From Chitinophagaceae bacterium (lineage in GTDB: Bacteria; Bacteroidota; Bacteroidia; Chitinophagales; Chitinophagaceae): a DNA stretch of 16,447 nucleotides. Where the stretch lies: NCBI GenBank assembly GCA_016786965.1, contig JAEUVL010000981.1:1-16447 (forward strand). The letters run 5' to 3'. Position 1 is the stretch's first letter; each line of letters starts with the position of its first letter. Position numbers and translations under genes: made by a program. The notes below the pieces were generated by a model. The model saw only the letters and a list, made by a program, of their open reading frames with translations. It was not told where the DNA came from and searched no databases. This document shows positions 1 to 7,480 of this stretch, piece by piece.

Positions 1-1055
1 GGGTTTGGCGGATTGGTGCCGTGTAATGTTTTCAGGTAGCTGACCACCTGTGCGATCTGCTTATTGGAATAGGCATTTTGCCAGGGTGGCATGGCATTGA
101 TCCCGTATTTTACAGTTTTGAAAATGCTCTTTACATCATTACCATGCAGCCAGTAGTTATCGGTAAGGTTAGGCCCTGTAAGACCGGCGCCTGTTGGAAG
201 GTGGCAAGTGGCGCAAGATTTTTCGAAGATCACTTTACCTTCTGCCAGGTCGGCGGCATCTGTAAGGCGGGTGACATTATTTTCATCTACGGCATCCCCT
301 TTTGTCTTCAGGTATTCTTTTATTTTCAGTTCTGCCCGTACTACTGAACGGTTATATTCTTCTTCGCTGGAGGGCCCGGTATGTGATACATGGAAACGCC
401 AGAGGTAAACAGCTGCGAAGAGGATAGTGAGGTAGAAGCCGTACAGCCACCATGGCGGGAGCCGGTTGTTCAGTTCACGGATGCCATCATACTCATGGCC
501 GAGGTCCAGTTCGGCTTCTTCGGTAACGGGCCTGAGTTTATTGAAGCGATCCCACCAGGTAAGCCTTGTTTTCTTATACTCTTCGAGTTCGGCAGCGCTG
601 ATGATCTTTTCTTTTTCATTCTTCAGCAGGAACTTGATATTGAAGAGCATGGCTATGATGATGAACAGCTCGAGAAAGATGACTGCGGCCATGATATAGA
701 AAGTGGAGGCGGGCATGCCACCGATGGTGCTGGCTGCTTTGGGTGCATCTGCCGTGGTGCCTTGTGCAAATAGTACAGGGCCTGCGAGTAAGAAGCCGAG
801 CAGGAAGAGCACACTGAGTACTTTGTTTCCGCCACCGCTCAATTTCTTTTTCACTTTGAGGTCTGCGGTGCCTACCAGTATATTGGCGAGTATGCCAATG
901 ATGATAAGCAGGAGCAGCATCAATACGATGAGCGTAATGGCCAGTGGATTGCTGAAGGCAGATGGGGCCGGCGGATCGGCTGCCCAGGCTGGCTGAACAG
1001 ACAGTATAAAGAGACCGGCAATGAGCCCGAGTATATATTTCGATTTGTTGCGCAT
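1..1055 (-). CDS. ccoP: cbb3-type cytochrome c oxidase subunit III, CcoP (3' end beyond window)
   Basis: This is the c-type cytochrome subunit that passes electrons to the CcoNO core of the cbb3 oxidase. The frame opens at ATG 1055-1053 and stays open to the left edge, giving 351 complete codons; the C-terminus is probably only a few residues away. An apparent signal peptide (about residues 1-26, ending PAWA-A) is followed by three hydrophobic segments (about 38-62, 79-98, 117-142). Then comes the usual CcoP anchor, which starts PPWWLYGFYL near residue 200. The periplasmic cytochrome domain has one heme motif, CATCH (281-285), and a likely distal Met322 in NAMPPW. One heme is typical of Bacteroidota, whereas proteobacterial CcoP carries two. 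The extra N-terminal membrane region (about 190 residues) is longer than in classical CcoP. The gene lies 29 bases after ccoQ, as the last visible gene of the cco operon. Confidence 0.93.
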   Translation of the reverse strand, partial: MRNKSKYILGLIAGLFILSVQPAWAADPPAPSAFSNPLAITLIVLMLLLLIIIGILANILVGTADLKVKKKLSGGGNKVLSVLFLLGFLLAGPVLFAQGTTADAPKAASTIGGMPASTFYIMAAVIFLELFIIIAMLFNIKFLLKNEKEKIISAAELEEYKKTRLTWWDRFNKLRPVTEEAELDLGHEYDGIRELNNRLPPWWLYGFYLTILFAAVYLWRFHVSHTGPSSEEEYNRSVVRAELKIKEYLKTKGDAVDENNVTRLTDAADLAEGKVIFEKSCATCHLPTGAGLTGPNLTDNYWLHGNDVKSIFKTVKYGINAMPPWQNAYSNKQIAQVVSYLKTLHGTNPPN

Positions 1056-1084
1056 AGATAATTGCTTATTAGGTTTGTAAATAC

Positions 1085-1246
1085 TTAGTTGTCTAGTGGT
1101 ATTCGGCTGATCTCCTGGAATTTTTTCTTCCTTGTCTTAAATACCCAGGTGACCATTACCAGGAAGAATAAAAAGAACCCTACTAAGGATACAATTCCCA
1201 TGATGTCGACGCCGCTAACTTTTTCTATATAGTTGATGAATTTCAT
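1085..1246 (-). CDS. ccoQ: cbb3 oxidase small subunit, CcoQ-like
   Basis: This is a 53-residue membrane protein running from ATG 1246-1244 to TAA 1085-1087. It begins MKFINYIEKVSG and has one transmembrane segment (about residues 16-35), followed by a basic cytoplasmic stretch (KTRKKKF). The size, the single helix, the basic tail and the position between ccoNO and ccoP fit CcoQ, the small subunit thought to help stabilise the oxidase complex. The start lies 10 bases downstream of the ccoNO stop codon, after an A-rich leader (aaaaacaagaca), so translation within one mRNA is likely. CcoQ sequences are poorly conserved, so the call rests on context and shape more than on a motif. Confidence 0.82.
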   Translation of the reverse strand: MKFINYIEKVSGVDIMGIVSLVGFFLFFLVMVTWVFKTRKKKFQEISRIPLDN

Positions 1247-1256
1247 TGTCTTGTTT

Positions 1257-3386
1257 TTAGTTGCTGGCTATTACTTTTTTTGGTTCTGCTTTTATATCCC
1301 GGCCGAGCCGCTGCAGGTAAGCGATCAATGCGATGATCTCTTTATTGGCAGGGGTGGGGATATTATCTTTCTTCAGGTTGGCCACGATGGAATCTGCCTG
1401 GCGCATGAGGTCGCGGTTGGCAATTTTGTCGTAGCCTTTTGGATAAGGCACCCCGAGTGTGCGCATGGCCCTTATCTTGGCGGGAGTGGAAGCGGTATCG
1501 ATATTGTCATCGAGCAACCAGATATAGCGTGGCATTAATGAACCGTCTGTCATTGAGCTGGGCTCATACATGTGGTTGTAGTGCCAGCTATCGGGATATT
1601 TGCCTCCTACTCTTGCGAGGTCGGGCCCGGTACGCTTACTGCCCCACTGGAACGGATGATCATAGACAAACTCACCAGCTTTGGAGTATTCGCCATAGCG
1701 TTTTACTTCATCCCGGAAGGGACGTACCATTTGTGAGTGACAGGTGTAGCAACCTTCTCTTATGTAGATATCACGGCCCTGCAACTCCAATGGAGTGTAT
1801 GGTTTCACGCTTGCGAGGGTGGGTATGTTTGATTTGACGAGGAAGGTGGGTATCATTTGCACTAAACCACCGATGGCAACAAGGATAAGACTGAGTACCA
1901 GCATGGTGACAGGTTTTCTTTCAATGACCCGGTGCCAGTATTCTTTTTTCTTAGATGCTTCTTTTACTAATGGTGCGGCTTCGGCAGCTTCATTGGGGAT
2001 GAACTTGCCTTGTCTTACGGTCTTGTAGAGGTTGTACACCATCATGAGTGCACCGACGAGGTATAGGGTGCCACCTATACTGCGGGCCCAGTACATGGGT
2101 TTGATATTATTCACTGTTTGCATGAAGTCAAACTTCAGTTGTCCTTCTGCGGTGAATTGTTTCCACATGATGCTTTGTTCAAAGCCTGCCCAGTACAGGG
2201 GTACTGCATAAATAATGATACCGATAGTACCGAGCCAGAAGTGGTTGGTGGCCAGTTTCTTTGAGTATAAATTAGTGCCCCACATTTTGGGGATCATATA
2301 GTAAAGGATGGCGAAGGCGAGGAAGCCATTCCATCCTAATCCGCCGATATGTACGTGGGCGATGGTCCAGTCGCTGAAGTGAGAGATAGCATTCACACTT
2401 TTAAGACTGAGCAGTGGTCCTTCAAAGGTGCTCATACCATAGCAGGTGATGGCGACTACCATGAATTTTAAAACAGGATCTTCCCGTACTTTATCCCACG
2501 CACCGCGGAGGGTAAACAATCCATTGAGCATACCGCCCCAACTGGGTGCGATGAGCATAATGGAGAATACAACACCGAGTGATTGTGCCCAATCGGGCAA
2601 TGCGGTGTACAGCAAGTGGTGTGGCCCTGCCCATATATAGATAAATATCAAAGCCCAGAAGTGTATGATGGAAAGGCGGTAGGAATATACCGGCCTGTTG
2701 GCTGCTTTTGGTAAAAAGTAATACATCAATCCCAGTACTGGTGTGGTGAGGAAGAAGGCTACGGCATTGTGCCCGTACCACCATTGTACCAGGGCATCCT
2801 GCACACCGGCGTACCAGCTATAGCTTTTTAAAGCGGATACAGGAATTTCAATGGAGTTGACAATATGCAGCATGGCCACGGTAACCCAGGTGGCGATGTA
2901 GAACCAGATGGCTACGTATAAATGTTTCTCCCTTCTTTTCAGGATGGTGCCAAACATATTGATACCGAATACCACCCATATTAAAGTGATGGCGATATCA
3001 ATAGGCCATTCGAGTTCGGCGTATTCTTTACCGGTGGTTTTGCCGAGCAGCAGTGTGATGGCTGCTGCGGCAATGATGGCCTGCCAGCCCCAGAAATGCA
3101 GCCAGCTTAATTTATCGCTGAACATACGGGCCTTGCACAACCGCTGTAAGGAATAGTAGATACCGGCAAATGACGCATTGCCCACGAATGCAAAGATGAT
3201 CGCATTGGTGTGCAGGGGGCGGAGCCGTCCGAAGGTGGTGGGGGCGAAATTCAGACTACTGGCCGGGTAGTAGATCTGGATGGCCGCCCATAAACCGGCC
3301 AGCATACCTACGATACCAAAGATGACGGTGGCGAATCCGAATGCCTTTACAATCTTATTGTCGTAATAGAATTTTTCTACTTGCAT
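1257..3386 (-). CDS. ccoNO: cbb3 oxidase fused subunits I/II, CcoNO
   Basis: This is the catalytic core of cbb3 oxidase, which reduces O2 to water at low oxygen in the inner membrane. It is 709 residues long and fuses two subunits that are separate in Proteobacteria. The CcoN part (about 1-460) has 12 or so membrane helices. Its visible ligands are His59 (low-spin heme b), His206 in WYGHNAV and His256-His257 in GPHHLLY (CuB), Tyr250 six residues before the HH pair (the cross-linked Tyr), and His344/His346 in AHVHIGG (hemes). The 44-residue His206-Tyr250 spacing equals that of Pseudomonas stutzeri CcoN. The CcoO part (about 490-709) starts with a membrane anchor, then the heme c motif CYTCH (546-550) and a likely axial Met618 in SLMPRY. 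The gene sits 23 bases after ccoS and 10 bases before ccoQ. Confidence 0.97.
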   Translation of the reverse strand: MQVEKFYYDNKIVKAFGFATVIFGIVGMLAGLWAAIQIYYPASSLNFAPTTFGRLRPLHTNAIIFAFVGNASFAGIYYSLQRLCKARMFSDKLSWLHFWGWQAIIAAAAITLLLGKTTGKEYAELEWPIDIAITLIWVVFGINMFGTILKRREKHLYVAIWFYIATWVTVAMLHIVNSIEIPVSALKSYSWYAGVQDALVQWWYGHNAVAFFLTTPVLGLMYYFLPKAANRPVYSYRLSIIHFWALIFIYIWAGPHHLLYTALPDWAQSLGVVFSIMLIAPSWGGMLNGLFTLRGAWDKVREDPVLKFMVVAITCYGMSTFEGPLLSLKSVNAISHFSDWTIAHVHIGGLGWNGFLAFAILYYMIPKMWGTNLYSKKLATNHFWLGTIGIIIYAVPLYWAGFEQSIMWKQFTAEGQLKFDFMQTVNNIKPMYWARSIGGTLYLVGALMMVYNLYKTVRQGKFIPNEAAEAAPLVKEASKKKEYWHRVIERKPVTMLVLSLILVAIGGLVQMIPTFLVKSNIPTLASVKPYTPLELQGRDIYIREGCYTCHSQMVRPFRDEVKRYGEYSKAGEFVYDHPFQWGSKRTGPDLARVGGKYPDSWHYNHMYEPSSMTDGSLMPRYIWLLDDNIDTASTPAKIRAMRTLGVPYPKGYDKIANRDLMRQADSIVANLKKDNIPTPANKEIIALIAYLQRLGRDIKAEPKKVIASN

Positions 3387-3409
3387 AATCGGGAGATTGT
3401 TTATTTGTG

Positions 3410-3574
3410 TTATTGTGGTTTGGTTTTGGAGGAAGGTTTGTCATCAAATAAAATGCGGGAGGAGGGAGAGTAGTCGTCCTCAAACTGGCCGGATTTTACA
3501 CCCCATAAAAAAGCGAACAGGAATAAAGCCGCAATGGAAATGCTGGCTACCAATAAAATAATGATCACACTCAT
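3410..3574 (-). CDS. ccoS: cbb3 oxidase maturation protein, CcoS
   Basis: This is a 54-residue protein starting MSVIIILLVASISIAALFLF, with one N-terminal membrane helix. A short tail follows, WGVKSGQFEDDYSPSSRILFD. The W-x-V-x-SGQF-DD pattern after the helix is the hallmark of CcoS, which is needed to insert heme and copper cofactors into CcoN. The ATG at 3574-3572 is preferred over a longer upstream start at 3631, because the extra 19 residues are polar and precede the natural start of the helix. It lies between ccoI and ccoNO, the usual ccoI-ccoS-ccoN order, with a 23-base gap to ccoNO. The start codon overlaps the stop of a short upstream frame (ATGA), described separately. Confidence 0.92.
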   Translation of the reverse strand: MSVIIILLVASISIAALFLFAFLWGVKSGQFEDDYSPSSRILFDDKPSSKTKPQ

Positions 3575-3800
3575 CTCTGGCTGTTTAGTAGCGGTAAAAG
3601 TATTTTGCTGCCTTCCTGCGGGGGATAACAAGTATCAAGCGGCCAACTGATTTTGCTCAATGAAACGGAAACCGGGGTATTGATGGGGTGATGCCAGTTT
3701 CTGAAGTACATTCCTGGTGAGGGTATAATTTCTTCTTTCAGCCGGGCCTCCATTTTTTCTAAGGCCCTGTTTATTATACAATTCAGTGTCCGGGCAACTC
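3575..3800 (-). other. 226-base ccoI-ccoS gap with two overlapping short frames
   Basis: This gap is longer than the others in the operon. Two minus-strand frames cover it. One (3753 to 3571) starts at an ATG behind a run of six A and encodes 60 residues (MEARLKEEIIPSPGMYF...), with its TGA overlapping the ccoS ATG. The other runs from the end of ccoI and reads KCKSCPDTELYNKQG and so on to a TGA near 3637. It has no ATG of its own and would join an ATGAAA start only if one A were missing from the AAAA run at 3804-3809. I recognise neither product. The gap also holds a possible Crp/Fnr box, so it may simply be a promoter region for ccoSNOQP. Confidence 0.4.
3647..3660 (-). promoter_or_regulatory. 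Possible Fnr/Crp-family box upstream of ccoS
   Basis: On the minus strand this reads TTGAGCAAAATCAG, which matches the Fnr consensus TTGAT-N4-ATCAA at 8 of 10 defined bases. Its centre is about 79 bases before the ccoS start codon, a reasonable place for control of the ccoSNOQP genes. Fnr-family control of cbb3 operons is well known in other phyla; use of this exact consensus in Bacteroidota is an inference. A two-mismatch match can arise by chance. Confidence 0.33.
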
Positions 3801-6194
3801 TTACATTTTCATACGGCGGGCGAGGAGGCTGCTGCTTCCAAACGTGAGCAGCAAAATGCTGAGCGAACTGCTGGGCATAAGGATAGCTGCCACCAGCGGC
3901 GACAAGGTGCCCTGTACGGCAAAAAAGAGTCCTATTATATTATATACGATAGATAATACGAAGCTGGCAATAACGATCTGCCGGTTGGCCCGGCAAAGCT
4001 GGATGAATTTTGGCAGCCGGGACAGTTGTTTGGCTTCAATGATGGCATCACTGGATGGGGTGAAGTTATTTGTTTGTTCTGCTACAGCGATGCCGATATC
4101 CGATTGGCGTAAGGCTCCTGCATCATTGAGTCCGTCGCCGATCATCATTACTTTTTCACCCTGTTGCTGCAATTGCTCTATGTAGCGGAGCTTGTCTTCC
4201 GGTTGCTGATGAAAAAGGAGGGTGGCTTTTTTACCCAAAAGCCGTTGCAGGTTGTTTCTTTCGGTTTCATTGTCGCCGGAGATAACGGAAAGCCGGTAGT
4301 GGCCTCTTAATTCCTGTAACAGGGAGGGGACTGATTCCCGATAATGATTACTGAAAAGGAAATACCCCATCAGTTTGTTTTCGATACTGATGAAAACAGC
4401 CGTGCCGTGCTGGCGGGTGCTGTCGCCGGTGACAAATTCATAAGAGCCGATCCTGAGAAGGTCATCATTGACAAATCCTTCTATGCCTTTTCCGGTGGTT
4501 TCTTTGAAGCCCTTTACCTGCAGCCGTTTTCCTTTTGCCAGGTGTTTGGCGAGGGCCTTACTTAATGGATGAGAAGAACCGGTGGCCAGTGCGGCTACCT
4601 GCAACTGCTGGTAAGCGGATAATTCTGTGCCGGTATAGCTGATATCCTGCTGCTGGGTGCTGGTAAGCGTACCGGTCTTATCGAATACGATATGGGTGGC
4701 GACGGCCATATCTTCTATGATCTGCGCATTGCGAAGGTAAAAGTGATTGCGGCCGAGGATGCGCAGTATGTTACCGTTGGTAAATGTATTGGATAATAAC
4801 AAGGCACAGGGACAGGCGATGATAAAGATGGCGGTAACAGCAGGCCATATCCGTGAAGGATCATTTACCTGCCAGTACACTGCGGTGGTGGCGGCAATGG
4901 TAAGAACGATATAGGTAAAGTAGCGGCTGAGCAGGTGTACAAAGGAAACTGTTTTGGCGGGGGCCTGTTTCGGGTCTTCTTTATTCCATAGTTTGGTGAG
5001 GTAGCTTTGTGCTACTTCTTTTACCACCAGTACTTCTATGTTGCCTTCTGTTTGTTTGCCCCCGGCATATACGAGTTCGCCCACTTCTTTTAATACTGGC
5101 AGGGATTCGCCTGTCACAAAACTATAATCAATGAAGGCTTTGCCTTTGGTAAGGATCCCATCGGCCGGTATCAGCTCTTCATTATGTATCAATAAGGTAT
5201 CACCGGGCTTGATATCAGGCAATGCGGATGGAATTTCTTTATCTTCTTTCAATACTGATACTGCTACGGGGAAATAAGAAGTGTAATCTCGTTCGAACGA
5301 CAGCTGCCGGTAGGTTTTATCCTGTACGATTCTTCCCGCCAGCATAAAGAATACGATGCCCGTCATAGAATCGAAATAACCACCGCCGGTGCCGCTGAGT
5401 ACTTCATACGCACTGCGGATGAAGGTGATGATGATGGCGAGGGCTATAGGCGCATCTATGTTCAGGAATTTATGCCGCAGGCTTTTCCAGGAGGAAGTAT
5501 AGAAAGGTAGCGCTGAATATAATAATACAGGGATGGCGAGAGCAAAATTGGCCCAGCGGAAGATGCTGCGCAATCCCACTTCGCTGGCATCGATGCCGAG
5601 GTATTCGGGAAAGCTCATGAGCATGATGTTGCCAAAACAAAAGCCGGCGATGCCCAACTGGTACACCATGCTTTTATTGATGGCGGGGCGTTTTTCTTTC
5701 AGGTCGTTCAGGCTGATATAGGGCTCGTAGCCGATGCTGGTAAGTGTTTCGGCTACTTTGCGCAGGCTGGTTTCTTTTACAAGGAAGACAATATCCACTT
5801 CTTTGCGGGTGAAGTTCACTTTGCTGGAAATAATTCCTTTGTCGAGGCGATGCAGGTTTTCCAGTAAGTACAAACAGGAGCTGCAGTGCATCTGGGGCAG
5901 GTAGAAGGTGACATGCATTTGCTTCTCGTCCCTGAAACTGATGAGTTGCTGCTGTATTTTTTCCGTATCTAAAAAGGCGAATTTATCTTTCCGTACATGG
6001 ATACGCTGGCTGATACCGGGATTTTCGTTGAGGCTATAGTAATCGCAAAGATCGCTCTGGTTCAGTATCTGGTACACCATCCTGCAGCCTTCGCAGCAAA
6101 ATGTTTTGCCGGTGGCCTTTATGGTATCATCGGGGCAGGGCTCGCCGCAGTGATAGCATTGCAGGCGCTGATCGGTAATGGCAGGAGTACCCAT
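3801..6194 (-). CDS. ccoI: Copper-transporting P1B-type ATPase for cbb3 oxidase assembly, CcoI/FixI
   Basis: This 797-residue inner-membrane ATPase moves copper out of the cytoplasm for CuB insertion into cbb3 oxidase. The N-terminus has a Cys-rich metal-binding region (C13, C16, C20, then FCCEGC at 32-37). An HMA domain with the CxxC motif MHCSSC (102-107) follows. Further on are the membrane helices, the actuator TGES (361-364), the CPC ion-site motif (461-463), the phosphorylation motif DKTGT (505-509), the SSHPL motif near 542, and GDGLND (686-691). The N-terminal Cys-rich domain plus one HMA, and the location before ccoS, mark the CcoI/FixI type rather than a general CopA. It is transcribed divergently from the regulator gene and shares its 143-base intergenic region with it. 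Confidence 0.95.
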   Translation of the reverse strand: MGTPAITDQRLQCYHCGEPCPDDTIKATGKTFCCEGCRMVYQILNQSDLCDYYSLNENPGISQRIHVRKDKFAFLDTEKIQQQLISFRDEKQMHVTFYLPQMHCSSCLYLLENLHRLDKGIISSKVNFTRKEVDIVFLVKETSLRKVAETLTSIGYEPYISLNDLKEKRPAINKSMVYQLGIAGFCFGNIMLMSFPEYLGIDASEVGLRSIFRWANFALAIPVLLYSALPFYTSSWKSLRHKFLNIDAPIALAIIITFIRSAYEVLSGTGGGYFDSMTGIVFFMLAGRIVQDKTYRQLSFERDYTSYFPVAVSVLKEDKEIPSALPDIKPGDTLLIHNEELIPADGILTKGKAFIDYSFVTGESLPVLKEVGELVYAGGKQTEGNIEVLVVKEVAQSYLTKLWNKEDPKQAPAKTVSFVHLLSRYFTYIVLTIAATTAVYWQVNDPSRIWPAVTAIFIIACPCALLLSNTFTNGNILRILGRNHFYLRNAQIIEDMAVATHIVFDKTGTLTSTQQQDISYTGTELSAYQQLQVAALATGSSHPLSKALAKHLAKGKRLQVKGFKETTGKGIEGFVNDDLLRIGSYEFVTGDSTRQHGTAVFISIENKLMGYFLFSNHYRESVPSLLQELRGHYRLSVISGDNETERNNLQRLLGKKATLLFHQQPEDKLRYIEQLQQQGEKVMMIGDGLNDAGALRQSDIGIAVAEQTNNFTPSSDAIIEAKQLSRLPKFIQLCRANRQIVIASFVLSIVYNIIGLFFAVQGTLSPLVAAILMPSSSLSILLLTFGSSSLLARRMKM

Positions 6195-6232
6195 ATTATA
6201 ATTGAATATAAAGCGGTGAAAGTAGCGGCCTC

Positions 6233-6246
6233 CCGCCCCGGGGCGG
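6233..6246. repeat. Perfect 14-bp GC-only palindrome in divergent promoter region
   Basis: The sequence CCGCCCCGGGGCGG is its own reverse complement. It is a strikingly GC-rich patch in an otherwise AT-rich intergenic region between ccoI and the regulator gene. It lies 39 bases upstream of the ccoI start. It has no loop, so it resembles a protein-binding operator more than an RNA hairpin. No binding protein can be named. Confidence 0.45.
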
Positions 6247-6268
6247 ATGAGTAACTTCAGCCGACAAA

Positions 6269-6282
6269 GTGATTTTTATCAA
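6269..6282. promoter_or_regulatory. Near-perfect Fnr/Crp-type box between ccoI and the regulator gene
   Basis: The sequence GTGATTTTTATCAA matches TTGAT-N4-ATCAA at 9 of 10 defined bases, with only the first base differing. It lies 75 bases from the ccoI start on one side and 56 bases before the regulator ATG on the other. A weak Bacteroidota-type -7 element (TTACTTTG, 6303-6310; consensus TAnnTTTG) would place the box about 40 bases upstream of the regulator's start site, close to the class II activator position. The obvious candidate binder is the adjacent Crp-like regulator, which implies autoregulation; that is inference. Confidence 0.55.
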
Positions 6283-6337
6283 ACTCGATGATTTGATTAC
6301 TTTTACTTTGCATCATTTTATAACCAAACACAGAGGC

Positions 6338-7399
6338 ATGTCACAAAAAACCATACTGATCATCGATGATAATGAAGACATCAGGGAGAATACAGCTGAG
6401 ATATTATCACTGGGCGGATATAAAACCGTAACGGCGGAGAACGGCAAGAAAGGAGTGGAGGCTGCACTGGCGCAGAAGCCTGACCTGATCGTATGTGACA
6501 TCATGATGCCTGAACTGGATGGCTATGGGGTGCTGCACCTGCTCCGCAAAAACCCTGATACCGAAGGTATTCCGCTTATCTTCCTGACGGCCAAAGCTGA
6601 ACGAAGTGATCTGCGTAAGGGCATGGAAATGGGCGCTGATGACTATGTGACGAAACCTTTTGAAGAACTGGAACTGATGAATGCTATTGAATCCCGTTTG
6701 CGTAAGCAGGAAGTGATGCAGAAGATGTATGAAGCGAGCGGCAAAGGACTCAGTGAACTGGCTAATGACCTGCGGGCCAGCGGCATGATCAAATTTGATC
6801 TGGACAATTACAATTCCGAACTCTATTCCAAAAAGCAATCTATCTACAGCGAAGGCAAACGTCCCCGCTTCTTATATTATGTGGTGAAGGGGAAGGTGAA
6901 AGGCTTTAAAACGCATGAGGATGGTAAGGAATACATTACCGACCTGTACAGTGATGGTGATTTTATCGGCTACCCGGCACTGATCGAGGAGAAGAATTAT
7001 GATGACTCGGCAGCGGCGCTGGAGGAAACAGAGATCATCCAGATACCCCGGGATGATTTTCAGCAAATGATCGAAGGGGATATATCGGTGGCGGCTAAAT
7101 TCATCCGTATCATTACCCAAAACGTGAAAGAGAAAGAGGAGCGGCTGCTGAGCCTGGCCTATAGTTCCCTGCGTAAGCGGGTGGCCAAGGCACTGGTGGA
7201 CATTCACGGCAAATTCAATACAGCGGGGGAGAACAGACCCATTGAAATATCACGGGAAGACATCGCCCACTATGTAGGCACTGCTACGGAATCCCTTATC
7301 CGTACGCTGAGTGATTTTAAATCAGAAAAACTTATTGAGATCAAAGAAGGCAAGATCATCATTGCCAACATTGAGAAGCTGAAGAATTTACTGTACTAG
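6338..7399 (+). CDS. Response regulator fused to Crp/Fnr-family transcription factor
   Basis: This 353-residue DNA-binding regulator has three parts. The receiver domain (about 3-122) has acidic residues D10-D11, phosphoacceptor Asp54 in IVCDIMMP, Thr84 and Lys106. The cyclic-nucleotide-like beta-roll spans about 145-255. The Crp-type HTH spans about 272-345, with a recognition helix around 313-328 (GTATESLIRTLSDF). Only one cysteine (Cys53) is present, so it cannot bind an Fnr-type 4Fe-4S cluster. I also do not see the Arg-Ser pair of a cAMP pocket. Signalling is therefore more likely through phosphorylation by a histidine kinase, none of which is encoded here. The ATG at 6338, preceded by agagg, is preferred over an upstream GTG at 6269 that falls inside the palindromic box. 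Its position divergent from ccoI suggests control of the respiratory genes. Confidence 0.93.
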   Translation: MSQKTILIIDDNEDIRENTAEILSLGGYKTVTAENGKKGVEAALAQKPDLIVCDIMMPELDGYGVLHLLRKNPDTEGIPLIFLTAKAERSDLRKGMEMGADDYVTKPFEELELMNAIESRLRKQEVMQKMYEASGKGLSELANDLRASGMIKFDLDNYNSELYSKKQSIYSEGKRPRFLYYVVKGKVKGFKTHEDGKEYITDLYSDGDFIGYPALIEEKNYDDSAAALEETEIIQIPRDDFQQMIEGDISVAAKFIRIITQNVKEKEERLLSLAYSSLRKRVAKALVDIHGKFNTAGENRPIEISREDIAHYVGTATESLIRTLSDFKSEKLIEIKEGKIIIANIEKLKNLLY

Positions 7400-7415
7400 C
7401 TACTGGTATGCAAAG

Positions 7416-7458
7416 TGAAGAATGAAAGCAATGCCGGAGCTGCGGATGGCTTCTTTTT
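7416..7458 (+). terminator. Possible intrinsic terminator after the regulator gene
   Basis: An imperfect hairpin can form between gaaagc (7424-7429) and gcttc (7449-7453), with inner ccg/cgg pairing. A run of five T follows (7454-7458). The stem is interrupted, so termination may be weak. It lies in the 81-base gap between the regulator and the M23 gene. Confidence 0.35.
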
Positions 7459-7480
7459 AAAACATTTTCTTCTATAACGA

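Noticed and set aside
390..773. 127-codon plus-strand frame across ccoP
   Set aside because: It is antisense to a well-supported ccoP with clear motifs and shows no domain of its own.
3575..3631. Longer CcoS start at 3631
   Set aside because: CcoS proteins begin directly with the membrane helix, as from ATG 3574.
6269..6337. N-terminal extension of the regulator from a GTG at 6269
   Set aside because: The extra 23 residues (MIFIKLDDLITFT...) are unlike a receiver start, and the GTG is part of the Fnr-like palindrome. The receiver begins normally at MSQKTILIIDD.
6407..6838. 143-codon minus-strand frame across the receiver domain
   Set aside because: It is antisense to a receiver with intact Asp, Thr and Lys residues.
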